A DNA stretch of 64,000 bases, taken from NCBI GenBank assembly GCA_010015805.1, contig ML978125.1, positions 2,330,963-2,394,962 of the forward strand, given 5' to 3'. The translations under genes and the position numbers were made by a program. Below are positions 1 through 12,907 of the stretch, in pieces (positions within the stretch are counted from its first letter, which is position 1; the number at the start of each line of letters is the position of its first letter). The DNA comes from Rhizodiscina lignyota (lineage: Eukaryota; Ascomycota; Dothideomycetes; Aulographales; Rhizodiscinaceae). Under the pieces are notes generated by a model, which saw only the letters and a program-made list of their open reading frames with translations, searched no databases and was not told the origin of the DNA.

Positions 1-39
1 GTGTTGTCTCTGCGTTCATGGACATACTAACTTTACTAG

Positions 40-3000
40 CATTGACACACCAGGAGTCATTGATCGAGTCTCGAACCTGTTTGCAGGAAATCCGAACCTA
101 ATCCAAGGTTTCAACACCTTCCTTCCTCCCGGCTACAAGATTGAGTGTGGAACGACAGACAATCCAAATGCCATTCGTGTGACTACTCCTATGGGCACTA
201 TAACCTCACAACTGCCCACTCGCCCGCAATCAAATCCTCGTCAAGTTGCGTTGGGCGCAAACGGTATGGCATCTGATGACAGGGCATATTATGAGGGCGG
301 GTCGAGGAACACAAGCGGCGCTTGGCAATCCCAGGCAGCTCAAGGCGCGCAAGATTCGGCGTATGGAGCAGACAGGCGTGGTGCTTCCGGAGCCGGCTAT
401 GCTGGTAGTATTGCACAAAACACTTCCGCTCCATTGTCTCCGGAAGTTCAGCGTGCACAACAAATCGCTAATCAGGACGCGGCTATGATTCATCAGCAAG
501 AGCAGCGAGGTGTTTCACAGCTGCAGAATGCTGCTTCAGTAGCAGGGTCGGGACAAGGTGTGTCTTCTATACCAGGTGTTTCTTTAACATCATTCTCCGA
601 ACAAGCAGTTAATGGCTTGGGAGGCATCCTACCGCAAGGAATGCAGGCTGGCGCGCTTGAAAAGCGAGGTCCTGTCGAATTCAATCACGCGATCAGTTAT
701 GTCAATAAGATCAAGGTGAGTTGTTGTGTGTTCTGTGAAGATATGACACGCTAACGTGGCTGCCATATTTTAGAACCGCTTCTCGGCACAACCTGACATC
801 TATAAACAATTCCTGGAAATCTTGCAAACTTACCAGCGCGAGTCAAAACCGATCCAAGAAGTCTATGGTCAAGTCACACAGCTCTTTTCTTCGGCTCCAG
901 ATCTTTTGGAAGACTTCAAGCAATTCCTTCCTGAATCCGCAGCACACGCTAAGGCTATGGCTGCCAGTCGAGGTGAAGAAGCAATGCTGAGCAATATGCG
1001 CAATGATCCTGCATACGTTGCGGCCATGCCTCAACAGCTTCACACTCCTCGACAGGATCAGACGAGGATGCCACCGCTGGGGAATTTTGCGCCTACGCCA
1101 AACACTGGTAGAGAGACAAAGCGCAAGCGACAAGATAGGCAGGCACCAGGCCCCAGCTCGGCGGCAACAGCAATGCCTGTTGGGCCGGATGCTAGTGCGC
1201 AGGCCATGAGAGCTGGATACCCCGGAGGACATGTTGCAAAGGTCAGTAAAATTCTCAGTTCGTATCGAAATTAATGGTTCTATGGGCGTTTGAATTCATC
1301 CGAGCCTGAAACAACGATGAGAGTCTTGGCAAAGCTGCCTGGATGACGTCTCTCTCATTGTGAATGTCACGCCTCTATTATCTATTGTTTCTGGTTTTTC
1401 TTTCTTTCTGGAAGCATGTTACTGACATGTATTCCAAACAGCGTCAGAAGCAGCCCCATGGCGTGAAGCCAGTCACCGCAACAGATCTTCCTCCTGTCTC
1501 TCCAACTTTGGTCCCTCCACAGCCCTCGCCGCTGCCACCGAGTACCTCGAAAATGCCTACTCCGGACGAGCTTCAATTCTTCGAACGCGCCAAGAAGTTC
1601 ATTTCGAATAAGAGCGGAACAAATGAGTTCTTGAAACTCTGTCAACTTTTCTCTGAGCAGCTCATCGACAAGTCCTCGCTTATGCGACGTGCGCACAACT
1701 ACTTTGGTTCCAACCCAGAGTTGATGCAGTTTTTCAAGAAATTCATGGAGTACAAAGACGAGGATGAAGAGATTGAGAATAAGCCTCGTGCACGTGGTTC
1801 GCCTGGTCGTGTGGCTCTCATGAGCTGCCGATCCTATGGGCCGAGCTACCGACTACTCCCAAAGCGCGAGACTCAAGCTGTTTGCAGCGGTCGAGATGAG
1901 CTCTGTCGCTCTGTGCTCAATGACGAATGGGCTTCTCATCCCACTTGGGCATCAGAAGACTCCGGATTTGTGGCACATCGCAAGAACATCCACGAGGAAG
2001 GTCTCCACCGCATCGAAGAGGAGCGTCATGACTACGACTTTAACATCGAGGCGTGCAGCCGAACTGTACAGCTGCTTGAACCGATCGCTCAGCAGATGCT
2101 GATCGCTAGCCCAGAAGATCGGGCGGGTATGCAGCTTCCACCCGGCCTTGGCGGACAGAGCGAGACCATCTACAAGCGAGTCATCATGAAGATTTATGGC
2201 CGTGACCGTGGAAAGATTGTCATTGAGGAGATGTTCCGCCAGCCCTACAATGTCATCCCGACCGTCCTTAACCGCATCAAGCAGCGCCTCGAGGAGTGGA
2301 AGGGCGCCCAGCGAGAATGGGAGAAGGTCTGGCGCGAACAAACGCAGAAGATATTCTGGCGCAGTCTTGACCACCAAAGCATCGGTGCGAAAATGGCAGA
2401 CAAGCGACAGTTCCAAACCAAAACTCTCCAGAATGAGATTCAAGTCAAGTTCCAAGAGCAGAAAGATAGGCGCGACCGTGGTGTCGGTACGAGGAAGTTC
2501 CAGTTCTCATGGGATATTGAGGATGTCGACGTCCTTTTCGATGCTGCGAGGCTCGTTCTCGTGTTCGCGCAGATGTCCCACCAGGGAGAGACAACCACCC
2601 TTGAGGAGTTCTTGAAAGACTTTGTCAGCACCTTTTTCGGCATCGATAGAGCCAAGATTGAGCAGTCGCTCGAGATGGCATGGCATGTCCCCTCCTCGTC
2701 CGACGAGATGGATATAGCAACGCCGGGTACGAATGAATTCGCCTCACGTACGAGGATAAACGGACGCGGTGCGAACCTCCATCGCGCAGTCCTTGAGCGT
2801 GGTCGTGCTGGCAGAACTCTACAGCCAGACCTAGATGTCAGCGTTGCCTCCGGAAGCCGAGCGACTACACCTGGAGTTGCTTCTGCAGCGGAGGATGATG
2901 GAGCCGCCCCGATGGAAGGTGTTGAAGATATGCAGCCGACTGAGCCTCATATGGAAAAGTGGATGGAATATCCCGCGGACGGCAACTTCGCCAATGGCCA

Positions 3001-4182
3001 ACAGATCGCTATCAACGAGCCCTTCACGCGCACGCATTACCACATGTTCTGCAACTTGCCGATTTACTGCTTTGTCCGCATGTTCCTCATTCTCTACGAG
3101 CGCCTCTACAACCTCAAGAAGGTCGAGGCGGATGTTCACGACTTGATCAGGAAGGCCATGGCGCCGAAACCAGCGCGTGACCTCGGTATGATCGACAAGT
3201 ACCCAAGCGACTTCTTCACCGACGTAAGCGAGAATGCGAACTTTTACCAGCAGATGATCGGCTTGTTCGAGGAGAACCTTCGCGGCGATATAGAGGTAGG
3301 CCATATTGAGGAGACGCTGCGTCGATACTATCTTGAGAATGGTTGGCAGCTCTACTCGTTCGATAAGCTGCTTGCCTCTCTTGCACGCTTTGCCTTGGCA
3401 GTCCGTGCGGGCGACTCGAAAGACAAGACATGGGACATTTGGCTGGCGTTTAAGAAGGATCGAGCCAAGTCTGAGACGACGCATGAAGAGGAGCTCGCAG
3501 TCCGCAGGACTGTGCAGAAGTACATCAAGGAAGGAGATATGTATAGGATCACTCTTGCCAATCCGGTAAGCACCAAGCTCCCTCTTTCTCCTCCTCACAA
3601 CATTTCTTCCTCATCACAACATTCTTTTCTCCTCACAACAATACTGATATGCACCTTCAGCAAATTCCATCTGAGACCACCCGTGTCTATATTCGTCTCT
3701 TTCCCACCGACGAGACGACCTTTGATCTCACCGAGTACACCGAAGAGCGCAACTGGCGCTTCTACGTGTCTGCCTGGCTCCACGTCGAACCCACCGAGGG
3801 TATACGCGACGACAAGGTGCAGGTGCCGTTCCTGAGGCGCCAGCATCTCGGCGAAGCGCTCGCAGCCAGCGACGAAATGATCGTCAGCAACGAGTCTCTC
3901 AAGGTGCGCGTCCCGCTGGAAAACTACAAGCCGAACTTCGAACCGGACTGCTGGGAGTACATTATCAACCCGCGGGCCCTGACACAGACCAAGGAGACTG
4001 AGGAGGAGATGGAGCAGAGGAATGAGCAGGCGGCGGAGATTGCCGAGGAGAAGATCGTCTTGAACAGCCCATGGACGAAGGACATGGCCAAGGGCGCGGT
4101 GGATGCGAAGAACCAGGAATTCAGGCACGCTCTGGACGAGGCTCTGGACATGGACGGGGGCGCCGAAGAAGTGGAGGCGTGA
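40..4182 (+). CDS. sin3: SIN3 transcriptional corepressor, 5' truncated by the window edge
   Basis: Scaffold of the Sin3/Rpd3 histone deacetylase complex in the nucleus. Exons read as <40..715, 774..1241, 1442..3565 and 3661..4182; introns are 58, 200 and 95 nt. A 3' splice site (TTACTAG, after a CTAAC branch site) ends at 39, so more exons lie upstream. The visible 1262 residues contain the second half of PAH1 ([28 protein letters not shown]), PAH2 at about 210-283 ([12 protein letters not shown] to FKQFLPES, split by the first intron), PAH3 at about 423-485 ([13 protein letters not shown]), then the Sin3 HDAC-interaction region ([37 protein letters not shown]) and the conserved C-terminal half. 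All junctions keep phase. The family is about 1400-1600 residues in filamentous fungi, so only the N-terminus is missing. The 200-nt second intron is longer than its neighbours and could hide a small exon. Identification is firm. Confidence 0.95.
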
Positions 4183-4710
4183 GTGGATTCTGACAAGTAT
4201 GACGAATTGAAACGATCGGGTGCATTTGATTTCTTTTATTCAAGGCATGGGAGTTTGCGATATTACAGCCTGCCGCTGGGTGGTCTCACGAACCCTAAGC
4301 GCTGACGGGTTGAAGACATTTGGGAGGTTGGGACGTCTTCATTCCGCCGCTCTCAGCGATGTATCATCGGACTTCGGTCGATTCGTGTTGTTTTGCGGTG
4401 AACAATGATCGGACTTTTCACTCTAGCACAATCAAAACGATCTTAGAACATTCTGAGTGTGCTCAAAATTGAAAACTATTGCTTGATTTCTCGAAAGCCT
4501 AGCTTTATTAGTCCTATGCCATTGGGACGAGTTGACTCATGGTGGAAGAAGTATGAATCTATCGTGACTACTGCCCACCGTCCACCAAAGCCTTTCCCCT
4601 CACAAGCATCGAGAGAAAGATGGCGGTAGATATTCAACGAGTAGATAGAAGCATTTCCATTGCAGATACATCCTGGGTATATAGTACAAGGTCACCAAAC
4701 TCCAAACAGA
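4183..4710. other. Convergent 3' intergenic region between sin3 and tvp23
   Basis: It lies between two genes that end toward each other, so it should hold both 3' UTRs and polyadenylation signals. I see no coding pattern, repeat or RNA gene. A 62-codon reading frame at 4220-4408 has no homology or intron signals that I recognise. Confidence 0.6.
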
Positions 4711-5482
4711 CTACCCTCTGAACATCCGGTTGAATAGACTGCCTGCAATATTCTGTGCGAATCCACCCGTGTTCAAAGCACTAGATGCAAAGCTAGTCGC
4801 CTGGCTGAATTTGTCGCATCTCGAGAAAGCGAGTGTATTCGTGATGGTAAGCACCAGCGCAATGACTGTTTTATATCAGCTTCTGCTCGCATCTCCACTG
4901 TGATGGATATAACTCACCAACTAATATCAAGCTCACAAACTCCAGCTTAACGCACGCTACAACCGCCAGCGCCACCCACAGCGCCGGCTGCGCGTACATG
5001 GCGAGCCAGAAGAACCGCTTGTCCGTCGCGTTGATCGTTCGGGTCTCAGGGTCGGCGGATTCGAATACCCAGCGCGAGTCGCCGCCGGCGTTATTGTCAA
5101 CTTCATTCCACCATCGGAGACCAACGAGGCGCCGTCCGGCTATGTTCTTGGTGTAGTAGAAGTCGGCTGCGAGGAGGAGGACAACGACTATGAAGACGAA
5201 GACGCTGTGTATGGCGAGTCAGCACCGTTGATTTAGTGGCATTATGACCGGAAGAAATAGAATGACAGAGGATTCGAGGACGAAAACAAATATACTGACA
5301 AACTTGTGAAGACGAGGAGGCCGAGAAGATAGAATACCAGGCTTGCTGTCAAGAACTAGTCAGCTCCTAGGGCGCAAACTTGGGAGAACGAGCGTACCAA
5401 TCCTGAAAGAAAGGAAGGTGATAAGCGTAATAGGATGTGCGCTTAAGCGCCAGTTCAGTTCACCAGTTCGAGCCTCTTCCAT
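4711..5482 (-). CDS. tvp23: Golgi membrane protein TVP23 (FAM18 family)
   Basis: Tlg2-vesicle protein of the late Golgi, involved in vesicle trafficking; integral membrane protein. Exons on the minus strand are 5398..5482, 5300..5345, 4918..5204 and 4711..4865, giving 190 residues (yeast and Aspergillus homologues are close to this). Phases 1, 2, 1 match across GTACGC, GTCAGT and GTGAGT donors. The family hallmark is clear: [19 protein letters not shown] at about residues 60-80, followed by a WVFESADPE segment. Four hydrophobic stretches fit the four-helix topology. The start is the ATG at 5482 giving [17 protein letters not shown]; an upstream in-frame ATG would add a non-conserved tail. It shares a 230-bp promoter region with the divergent complex I gene. 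The 46-nt second exon would be missed by simple gene finders. Confidence 0.93.
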
Positions 5483-5712
5483 GTCGGAGAAATTGCAAGT
5501 CGAAGCTACGCATGTGCAGTGAGGCTCAATTGAAGGCCGCAGCTTAAAGTGAAAGTTGTATGGATCGGACGAAGCCAACGTTTTACCGACGATGCCCCGA
5601 CGGCCCGCATCCTGACGACTTCGATTTCGTACACCACTTAAAGGGCAAGCATCTCCACTCTGCATCAAAAGTCGACCTGAATCGAGGCGGCGGAAGCTTC
5701 ACCGCGCCGACA

Positions 5713-7214
5713 ATGCCCGTCTCAGCAGCACGATTCGCGAGCCACGCCGCGAAGCGGCTCTGTACGAGCTCGAGGATACCTCCCCTACGACACCACGCAC
5801 GTTGTTTCGCCGCAGCCACACGCCGCTACGCCGAACCCTACCAAGGCACTCGACTGATACCCGTCGACGCGAACTTCGAGCAGACAGTCGAGGGAAGCAC
5901 AGGTGTTGAGCCCGAGCCGACAGAAGACCCGAACAAGAGGAAGATCCGACACTACACTGTCAACTTTGGCCCTCAGCATCCCGCTGCGCACGGTGTGCTG
6001 CGACTGATTCTCGAAATCAATGGCGAGCAGATTGTGCGCGCGGATCCGCATGTCGGACTGCTGCACCGTGGCACGGAGAAGTTGATTGAATACCGGACAT
6101 ATCTTCAGGCTCTGCCGTACTTTGATCGTTTGGACTACGTCTCCATGATGACGAACGAGCAGTGCTATTCGTTGGCCGTGGAGAAACTTCTGAACATTGA
6201 GATTCCAGATCGCGCAAAGTGGATCCGGACATTGTTTGGAGAGATTACGAGGGTATTGAATCATCTGATGTCCGTTCTATCGCACGCTATGGACGTTGGT
6301 GCGCTCACGCCATTCTTGTGGGGCTTCGAGGAGCGAGAGAAATTGATGGTATGAAACGTTCTATCTGGAACACAGTCAATTGCTAATAGCCGACCAGGAG
6401 TTCTACGAACGTGTCTCGGGCGCTCGATTGCACGCCGCATATGTCCGACCTGGGGGTGTCTCTCAAGATCTTCCTGTCGGACTTCTCGACGACATCTACC
6501 AATGGGCAACACAATTCGGCGACCGCATTGACGAGACGGAAGAGCTTCTGACGGACAACCGCATCTGGAAGGCGCGGACAGAGAATATCGGCGTCGTATC
6601 CGCAGCCGATGCGATCAACTACAGTTTCTCTGGCGTCATGCTGCGCGGTTCTGGCATCCCATGGGACATTCGCAAGTCGCAACCATATGACGCTTACGAC
6701 CAAGTAGAATTCGACGTGCCAGTCGGCGTGAACGGAGACTGCTATGACCGCTACCTATGCCGGATGGAGGAGTTCCGCCAGTCATTGCGAATCATCCACC
6801 AATGCTTGAACAAGATGCCAGCCGGTCCTGTCAAGGTCGAAGACTACAAGATTGCACCGCCTCCACGTGCGGCGATGAAGGAAAACATGGAAGCGCTCAT
6901 TCACCATTTTTTGCTATTTAGCAAGGGATACACGGTCCCACCTGGCGAAACATACAGCGCGATCGAGGCGCCCAAGGGGGAGATGGGTGTCTTTTTGGTC
7001 AGTGATGGCAGCGAGCGACCTTACAGGTGCAAGATTCGTGCGCCCGGTTTCGCGCACTTGAGCTGCATGGATCAGATTTCGAGAGGGCACTTGCTTGCGG
7101 ATGCTGTGGCCATTATTGGAACTATGGACCTTGTGTTTGGAGGTACGCCCACTTCTCTTACCCATTTGATTTTAAAGAATGACAGCTAATATCTGTGCAG
7201 AGGTCGATAGGTAA
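5713..7214 (+). CDS. nuo-49: NADH:ubiquinone oxidoreductase 49-kDa subunit (NDUFS2/NuoD type)
   Basis: Core subunit of the peripheral arm of mitochondrial complex I; forms much of the quinone-binding pocket. Exons 5713..6348, 6398..7142 and 7201..7214 (introns 49 and 58 nt) give 464 residues. The last exon codes only the end of the conserved tail MDLVFGEVDR. The start at 5713 gives a basic mitochondrial presequence ([20 protein letters not shown]); the reading frame is open upstream to 5560, but that extension is acidic and not presequence-like. Visible motifs are the [13 protein letters not shown] loop (His lining the quinone site), [22 protein letters not shown] (Tyr of the quinone site), FDVPVG and [15 protein letters not shown]. 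The gene is divergent from tvp23. Nuclear location of this subunit is normal in fungi. Confidence 0.95.
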
Positions 7215-8442
7215 CTGCCTAAGGCGGCTCCGCCTGGGTACAAGTCTTCCTTGCGGAACTCCACTTCCTGCGTCCGTGTTCCTTTTGTAAATATAGGGAT
7301 AGCAGCAGAAGAGGCATATAGGCGCAAGCACGATGTTTCATTTGCCCGTTCTAGTCTCAGCTGAACCTTCTCCATACTCCATGCTGACAGTGAATCGCGC
7401 GTGCCGAGCTTCCGCGATACCGAGCTCGTATAGTTAAAACTTAAGTACTAAGTATACACAGTCAAGCACTCAAGCACATAATTTTGCAGCCAGCTGCAAA
7501 TACCAATCCCATCGAGACGCAGAGATCAGCCATCACGACATTAGAATATTGAAACTTAGACGTGGAAACACTGTTCCTGGCCCAGTAGCAACGCCTCCTT
7601 CATGAAATACAACGTCGTCTCTCGGACCACTTCAACTATGTAGCCCAGTGCTCTTACCATTCGAAGAAACCTATGTAAATTGCGTTGATGCACTTCTGCT
7701 GACTTTCTTCTCATTACAATCTCAATGCATAAACCTGTGTGCATATTTAACAACACTCGAACGTGGCTATCCCCGAATCAAGTCAATACCTGCGCACCGT
7801 TCTCCCGGGACGTGAAGATAGGTTTGTCCCTAAACATTTCGAAGCCTCTGCGCTGATGGTGCCTTGCCTGAACAGCATTCTTTCAGGCAGGAAACAAGCT
7901 TGCGTCTAGTGTTACGCTGGTTGAATACAATCACCTCTCAATTGAACCGAGGCTCGCACGTCATTCAAGGGAAAAGTGAATACGGCTACTTGTCTGATTG
8001 ATTGATGCTGGCGCGACTCTCTTGCCAGAGCTGAATGAGCTTCTGTCAATGCGGGCTTAACCATCACTGACAAACTGCCAGAATACGAGCTCTACCATAT
8101 CGATGCTACGCTCGCGGATAGGTGGCACAATCCTTGATTGCAGTATTTCGCCTGAATTATTTGGTTTCCGTACCGAGGGTGTAACACATAGGCTCACTCC
8201 ACTGACATGTAAACCGTATTTCCGAACACAGTGCAACCTTCGCAGAAGATTACTGTGCACGCGTCAAAACGTGCAGAGACGAGGATCTTGCAATTCTCAT
8301 AGCGAATCGAGATTGACATTACGTTTGTACAATGACTACCGTACAAAACACAACGCCCGCGCTGGCAAGACTGAGGCATACTCTCATGATAATAATACCC
8401 AACCACAGAACGCCTCCATTATGCAAATCATAACAAGTCATC
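7215..8442. other. 1.2-kb intergenic region, no gene recognised
   Basis: It lies between two genes that converge. The longest frames (for example 7556-7756 on minus and 8103-8576 on plus) lack homology, splice signals or biased codon use, and the second overlaps the confirmed last exon of the spindle-pole gene on the other strand. No tRNA or repeat seen. Confidence 0.55.
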
Positions 8443-11400
8443 TCACCGAGCGCCAAGCGCACTCTTCCGCAGACCCTGCCTCCTCATGCCTTCTAACTTG
8501 CGCATCAAGCTCTCGTGCAGCTTGCGATTTGCCGCCCACTCTTGCTGCCTCCGTTTTATGCGAAGGCACGCAATGACGGTTAGGCCGACGGTTTTAAGTC
8601 GTGGTCGACGATCGTGGAACGACGAATCTGGCGTTATGCCCATTTCCTGTATGAGCCTAAGATGCTCTTTGTTGCTATCAAGTCATCAGCAAATATTGCT
8701 TTGTTAATACGAATGGCGATTGAGCTTACCAAGCGCCAAACATCCCAATCTGCATCATAAGCCATCTCTTCTCGTAGCACAGGGCCTCTCTGAAGCCTTC
8801 ATCCCTCGCACCCTTCGCACGGAGCCATTGGATTTGTCGCGCAAGGCCCTTGAGCTCTCCTGCATGCTTCCTGTCGCCGTTGATGATTTCGTCGCGGAGG
8901 TGAATCAACTCAGTGTCCTTCGTTTGCAGGTCTGCAAGTTGGAATTGCAATGTCTGTGTCTCTTGTGCCTGCTTTCTGGTAGTAGCTCTGCTGGTCTCCT
9001 GGGCTTGTTGCATGGCACGGAGCTTGCGGTCTTTCTCCTTGAGGAGCGATGCTGTTTCCGCATTCATGGCTTCGATATGAGCCTCTTTTTCTGAAAGCCG
9101 GGCGTGTGATGTCTCGAGTTCACGCGTGGTAGTCTTCAACAGTGCTTGCAGCCCCTTGAGCTCTTTCGCCTGTCGTTCGAGTCTGCCTGGGGACTGCTTG
9201 CCAGCCGCTTGCTGCAAGTCTTGAACCTGCTGCGTCAACGACTTGATATTAGATTGCAATGACATTCGTTCTTTGTCCGCAATGTCTAGGTCTCTCTCCA
9301 AGCCCTTGAGCTCATCCTTCAAGCTCGCTTTTTCTCTTTGAATTGTCCGAAAGTCTTTCTCAAGAGGCTCGATCTTGTTGTGCAGGTCGTACGAGCCCTT
9401 GATCTCTTTCTCCAACTTCTCAACCTTGGCTTGCAAGTTATTCCTGGCTCGTTCCGCATCATCGAGACCGCTCTCAAGGACCTGGATTTCATCTTCTAGC
9501 ATCTGCTTCTCAGCTGCCATCTCGTCTTTGGCCCTTTCGAGAGCGACAAGCCGTTCATCAGCAAGCTTCTGCGCCTCTTCAAGCTTTCCGTGCGTGGCAT
9601 TGGCGGTTTCGCGTAGAGCCTCTAAGTGGTGGTCGCGTTCTCGGACAATGTTTTGCACTGCCTCGAGCTGTGAATCCGGCTCGTTCTCAGTCTGGCGCAG
9701 GACCTCAAGCTCCGCAGAACGCTCCCTCAGCGTCGTCTTGAGTGTCTCAAGTTGTCTTTCCTGATCTGATATTGTTGACCTCGCTGTTTTTAACTCCTCA
9801 AGAGCTAACTTTTGTGCATCGGAGGCTTTTTGCAGAGCTGAAATCTCACGCTCTCGTTCGCTTAGGCTCTCCCGAAGGTGCTCCAGCTCTCGGAGAGCAA
9901 TATCACGTTCTCCAAGCGTGTCTCGTAGTGAATTTGCTTCTCTATCCACTGACACCAACTGATCCTTCAACCTTTGCAATTCATCTTGTTGAGATTCAGT
10001 GGTGAGGCGAAGACGTGCCGCTTCCTCGGATGATCTCTGCGCCTGCTTCCTTGAGTCGTCTACTTGGCTTTGGACGTCATTGACTAGGGAAAGTCGAGCT
10101 TGAAGGTCACTGATCTCGGCGTCTTTCTCTCTTGTAGTTCGTCTGAGCTGTTCCCGTGCATCATGGGCGTCTTGTTGTGCGAGCTGAGCCTGATTATCGC
10201 TGTTTGACTCAGCCAAACGTAGTCGTGCCTCAAGAGATTCGATCTCAGCATCCCTCTCTTGTTGCAGGGACTGGAGTTGCTGGCGCAGTCTGCTTAATTC
10301 TGCATCGCGCTCTGAATCATCTGATGTCGCCCGAGTTTCGGCATCCTGTCTTGCTCGCTCTGAGGCATCAAGTCTTTCCTGGAGTACATTGATAGCCTCG
10401 TTGTTCTCCTGGACTGCGGCATCCAGACGGTCCTCAAGCGCATCGAGCTCGGCATCTTTTTCTTCTGTTATTCTTCTCAGTTCGTCGCGTAAATCTTCAA
10501 GCTTATCCGCTTGCTCTTGTATTATCCTGTCTCTCTCTGCCAGCTCCTCGGCCTCAGCATCGCCGGAATCTTTGTTTGCCTGCAAATCTTGTATTTCTTC
10601 CTCTTTCTGCTCAAGCAAATCATCTTTGTCTCGAAGCTCCATCTCCGCATCCTCTAACTCGCCTCTCAACCTCTTAACTTCTTCCTCAGCATCTGCGGCT
10701 TGATCGAGCTTCTCTTGCAACGCCCGCAATTGAGCCTCGCGCTCTTCCGCCCCACGTCGCAACTCTTCCATCTCTTCCTGCATCGTCTCGCTAACATGCC
10801 TGCGTTTGACCTTATCCGCATAGTCCAGCAACTGTTGCCTGTACTGCTCCACCTCTTGATCAGCGCTTTTGAGGCTCTTCTGACACTTCTTGAGCTCTCT
10901 CTCGAGCAGCATCTTGTTCGATTTGAGCTCGCTGTTCTCGCGTATGGCGATTTGGCTGGCTTCTGGTCCGGTCTTCTGGAGATTCTCCTCGAGGAAATGG
11001 ATTTTGAGCTTCAGGCCGAAATTTTCCTTGTCGATTTGTTCTAGCCTCTGCAAATAAGTTAGACAGATGACATGTAAAGTCCACCTATATTACTCACCAA
11101 CTCCTGTTCCTTCAATGTGAGAACGTTCCCACTCTCAAGGACACCGCCCTCGCCAAGCTTCGGCAACGCCAGCGGCGTAGATAAATCAACGCTGCTGCTC
11201 GCGACTGGTGCAATCGGGGTCCCTTCACCGTCTACCACAGAACTGCTAGAAAGTTCGCTCGGCTCAGGTAGTGGCGTTCCGTCAAGCTTGAACCCAGGCT
11301 TGAGCGCCGCAGGTGTCCGTAATCCATTCTCCTTAGCGTCATTGTTGTCTACAGCCTGTTTCCAACGATTGTGCGTCGCGCTCTTAAGAAGAGGGGTGAA

Positions 11401-11637
11401 TTCGGTCTTGCCAGATGGGTTCTTTCGCTCGCCGAGCGGATGTCGCACGCGTGGTGTCGCTAATATTTGCGCCGTTCCGGCGCCATTGAGCGCTCTCATA
11501 TGCCGGAGAAGATCATCTTGGCCTTTTATCGGGGACATGAAAGATGGTATCTGTGAGAGTGAGACATTGAAGTTTGTCTTCTCGACTTGAGAGTAGTCTG
11601 CCTCGGTCTGCGGCGATGAGAGAAAAGGTGCCGGCAT
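8443..11637 (-). CDS. Spindle-pole-body coiled-coil protein with CM1 and PACT ends (Pcp1/PcpA-like)
   Basis: Probable gamma-tubulin-complex receptor at microtubule-organising centres. Exons on minus are 11098..11637, 8730..11047 and 8443..8674, giving 1029 residues. The first exon is Ser/Pro-rich and ends in the CM1/Cnn_1N motif, which continues across the first intron (TLKEQEL then RLEQIDKENFGLKLKIHFL, about residues 174-200). Residues about 200-880 are nearly continuous heptad coiled coil rich in Glu, Lys, Arg and Gln. The C-terminus (IQWLRAKGARDEGFREAL, YEKRWLMMQIGMFGA, HLRLIQEMGI, VIACLRIKRRQQEWA) resembles the PACT centrosome-targeting domain, and the last intron lies inside it. CM1 plus PACT points to the pericentrin-like Pcp1/PcpA branch; Mto1/ApsB, which shares CM1 but ends differently, is the alternative. 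ATG at 11637 is the first true ATG in frame. Confidence 0.85.
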
Positions 11638-12529
11638 CGTGACGCGAAACAAATATACAATGTCAAGTCATGTACATGAGAAAGAATGTGTGAATTCTTT
11701 CGAGGTTGCAGAGGTCGCAATTTGTCGAAAGGTCCAAGGTGCAGTTGCTTGGTCGCGTATGAGGTTTGTTTACGGTTGATGTTTACGGTGGTCAAAGCTC
11801 CTGCATGCCAAGTCTCCGGGGCTCCACCCTGGAGGTGACGAAATAGTTGACGTTGACGGATGCTGAAAAGTTTCTGAACGACCGAGTTTAGCTCTTCAGC
11901 TTACGCGAGAGCAGCCTTGAAAGCTTAAAGCTATATGACTTGGCTAGGTTTTATCACATTTGTACATCTTTAATAAACTTAGTTTATCTTTACTTAAGTC
12001 GTTGAACACTTCAATATCTCGGTGTATTTTAGCTATGCACCGACTTTTTTGTCATGATCGAGCCACTCAACCCTTGCAAAAGGATTCTGGCTATTTTAGG
12101 AAGTGGTGACGCCTGTTCTGTTTCTTCTTCGTGGTGTTCAATCGGGGCGAAATTCAACTTCTAGCAAAACGCATTGGCTGCATTACCGGGACGTTGTTTA
12201 GACATCCCCCTCAGCCTTGGCCACTTTATATAGCATCTCGGCCATGTTCGTAGGTTACTTTGGAGAACGAACGAGGCAAGGCCTGAATGTGCTCTTCAAT
12301 GGCTTGATCGGCGCAAACCACGTTCTCTATTATCGTGGTGTTATTGAGCTATGGCCATATCTCTAGATGGGAGTGTAGTTGATTCATCTTTAAAACTAGG
12401 CTGGTCTAATCGATATACCCACTCCGAGGTTAATAAACGCTCCCCCGTTGTGAATTGCGTTGTTCACAGTCATTCGGCGGACGTACTTCCTTACACTGTA
12501 GCGGAAGTCCACTACGTCTAACGATCCAC
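11638..12529. other. Intergenic region, no gene recognised
   Basis: Moderately AT-rich around 11940-12010. No reading frame with homology or splice logic, and no RNA gene seen. It probably includes the promoter of the minus-strand spindle-pole gene near 11640-11850. Confidence 0.5.
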
Positions 12530-12907
12530 ATGGCTGGATTCCTGGGTGAGTAGAATAAGTTTTAAATTGGTTCCTGGCTTAACTGCATAGGTTGGTTCGT
12601 TCCCGTCTGGATGCCGCGCTATTCCGTTGGGGAACAGCAGGATCTCCTTGTTCGAACGGCAGCACTGGGGGAGTCATTTTCCCTTGAGTTCTCGAACAGT
12701 GCACGAAAGTCCATTCAGTTGTCCTCATGCGTCATCATGGGTTTGCTGTGGCGGATAGGGGCATGGAAGAAGCCGTATATCAAGCGATATACACACAGGA
12801 CGCGGCAAAAGCCCAAACGAATGCTCTATCCCTCAGTAGCAATGGACATGAACCACAGAAGATCACTGCACTTCATGAACCATACTACAGCTGTAAAGGA
12901 CACATAG
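12530..12907 (+). CDS. Weak two-exon candidate, unknown protein of 110 residues
   Basis: The only support is structure. An ATG at 12530 opens MAGFLG, followed by a well-formed 45-nt intron at 12546..12590 (GTGAGT donor, CTTAAC branch-like element, CATAG acceptor). It joins in phase to a frame running to a stop at 12907 (exons 12530..12545 and 12591..12907). The predicted protein starts MAGFLGWFVPVWMPRYS and becomes basic toward the end. I recognise no domain, and the second half looks compositionally random. It may be a relic, a false positive, or the 5' part of something larger. Confidence 0.22.

Noticed and set aside
1952-2455. 167-codon minus-strand frame inside sin3
   Set aside because: Lies wholly antisense to conserved Sin3 coding sequence; a shadow frame.
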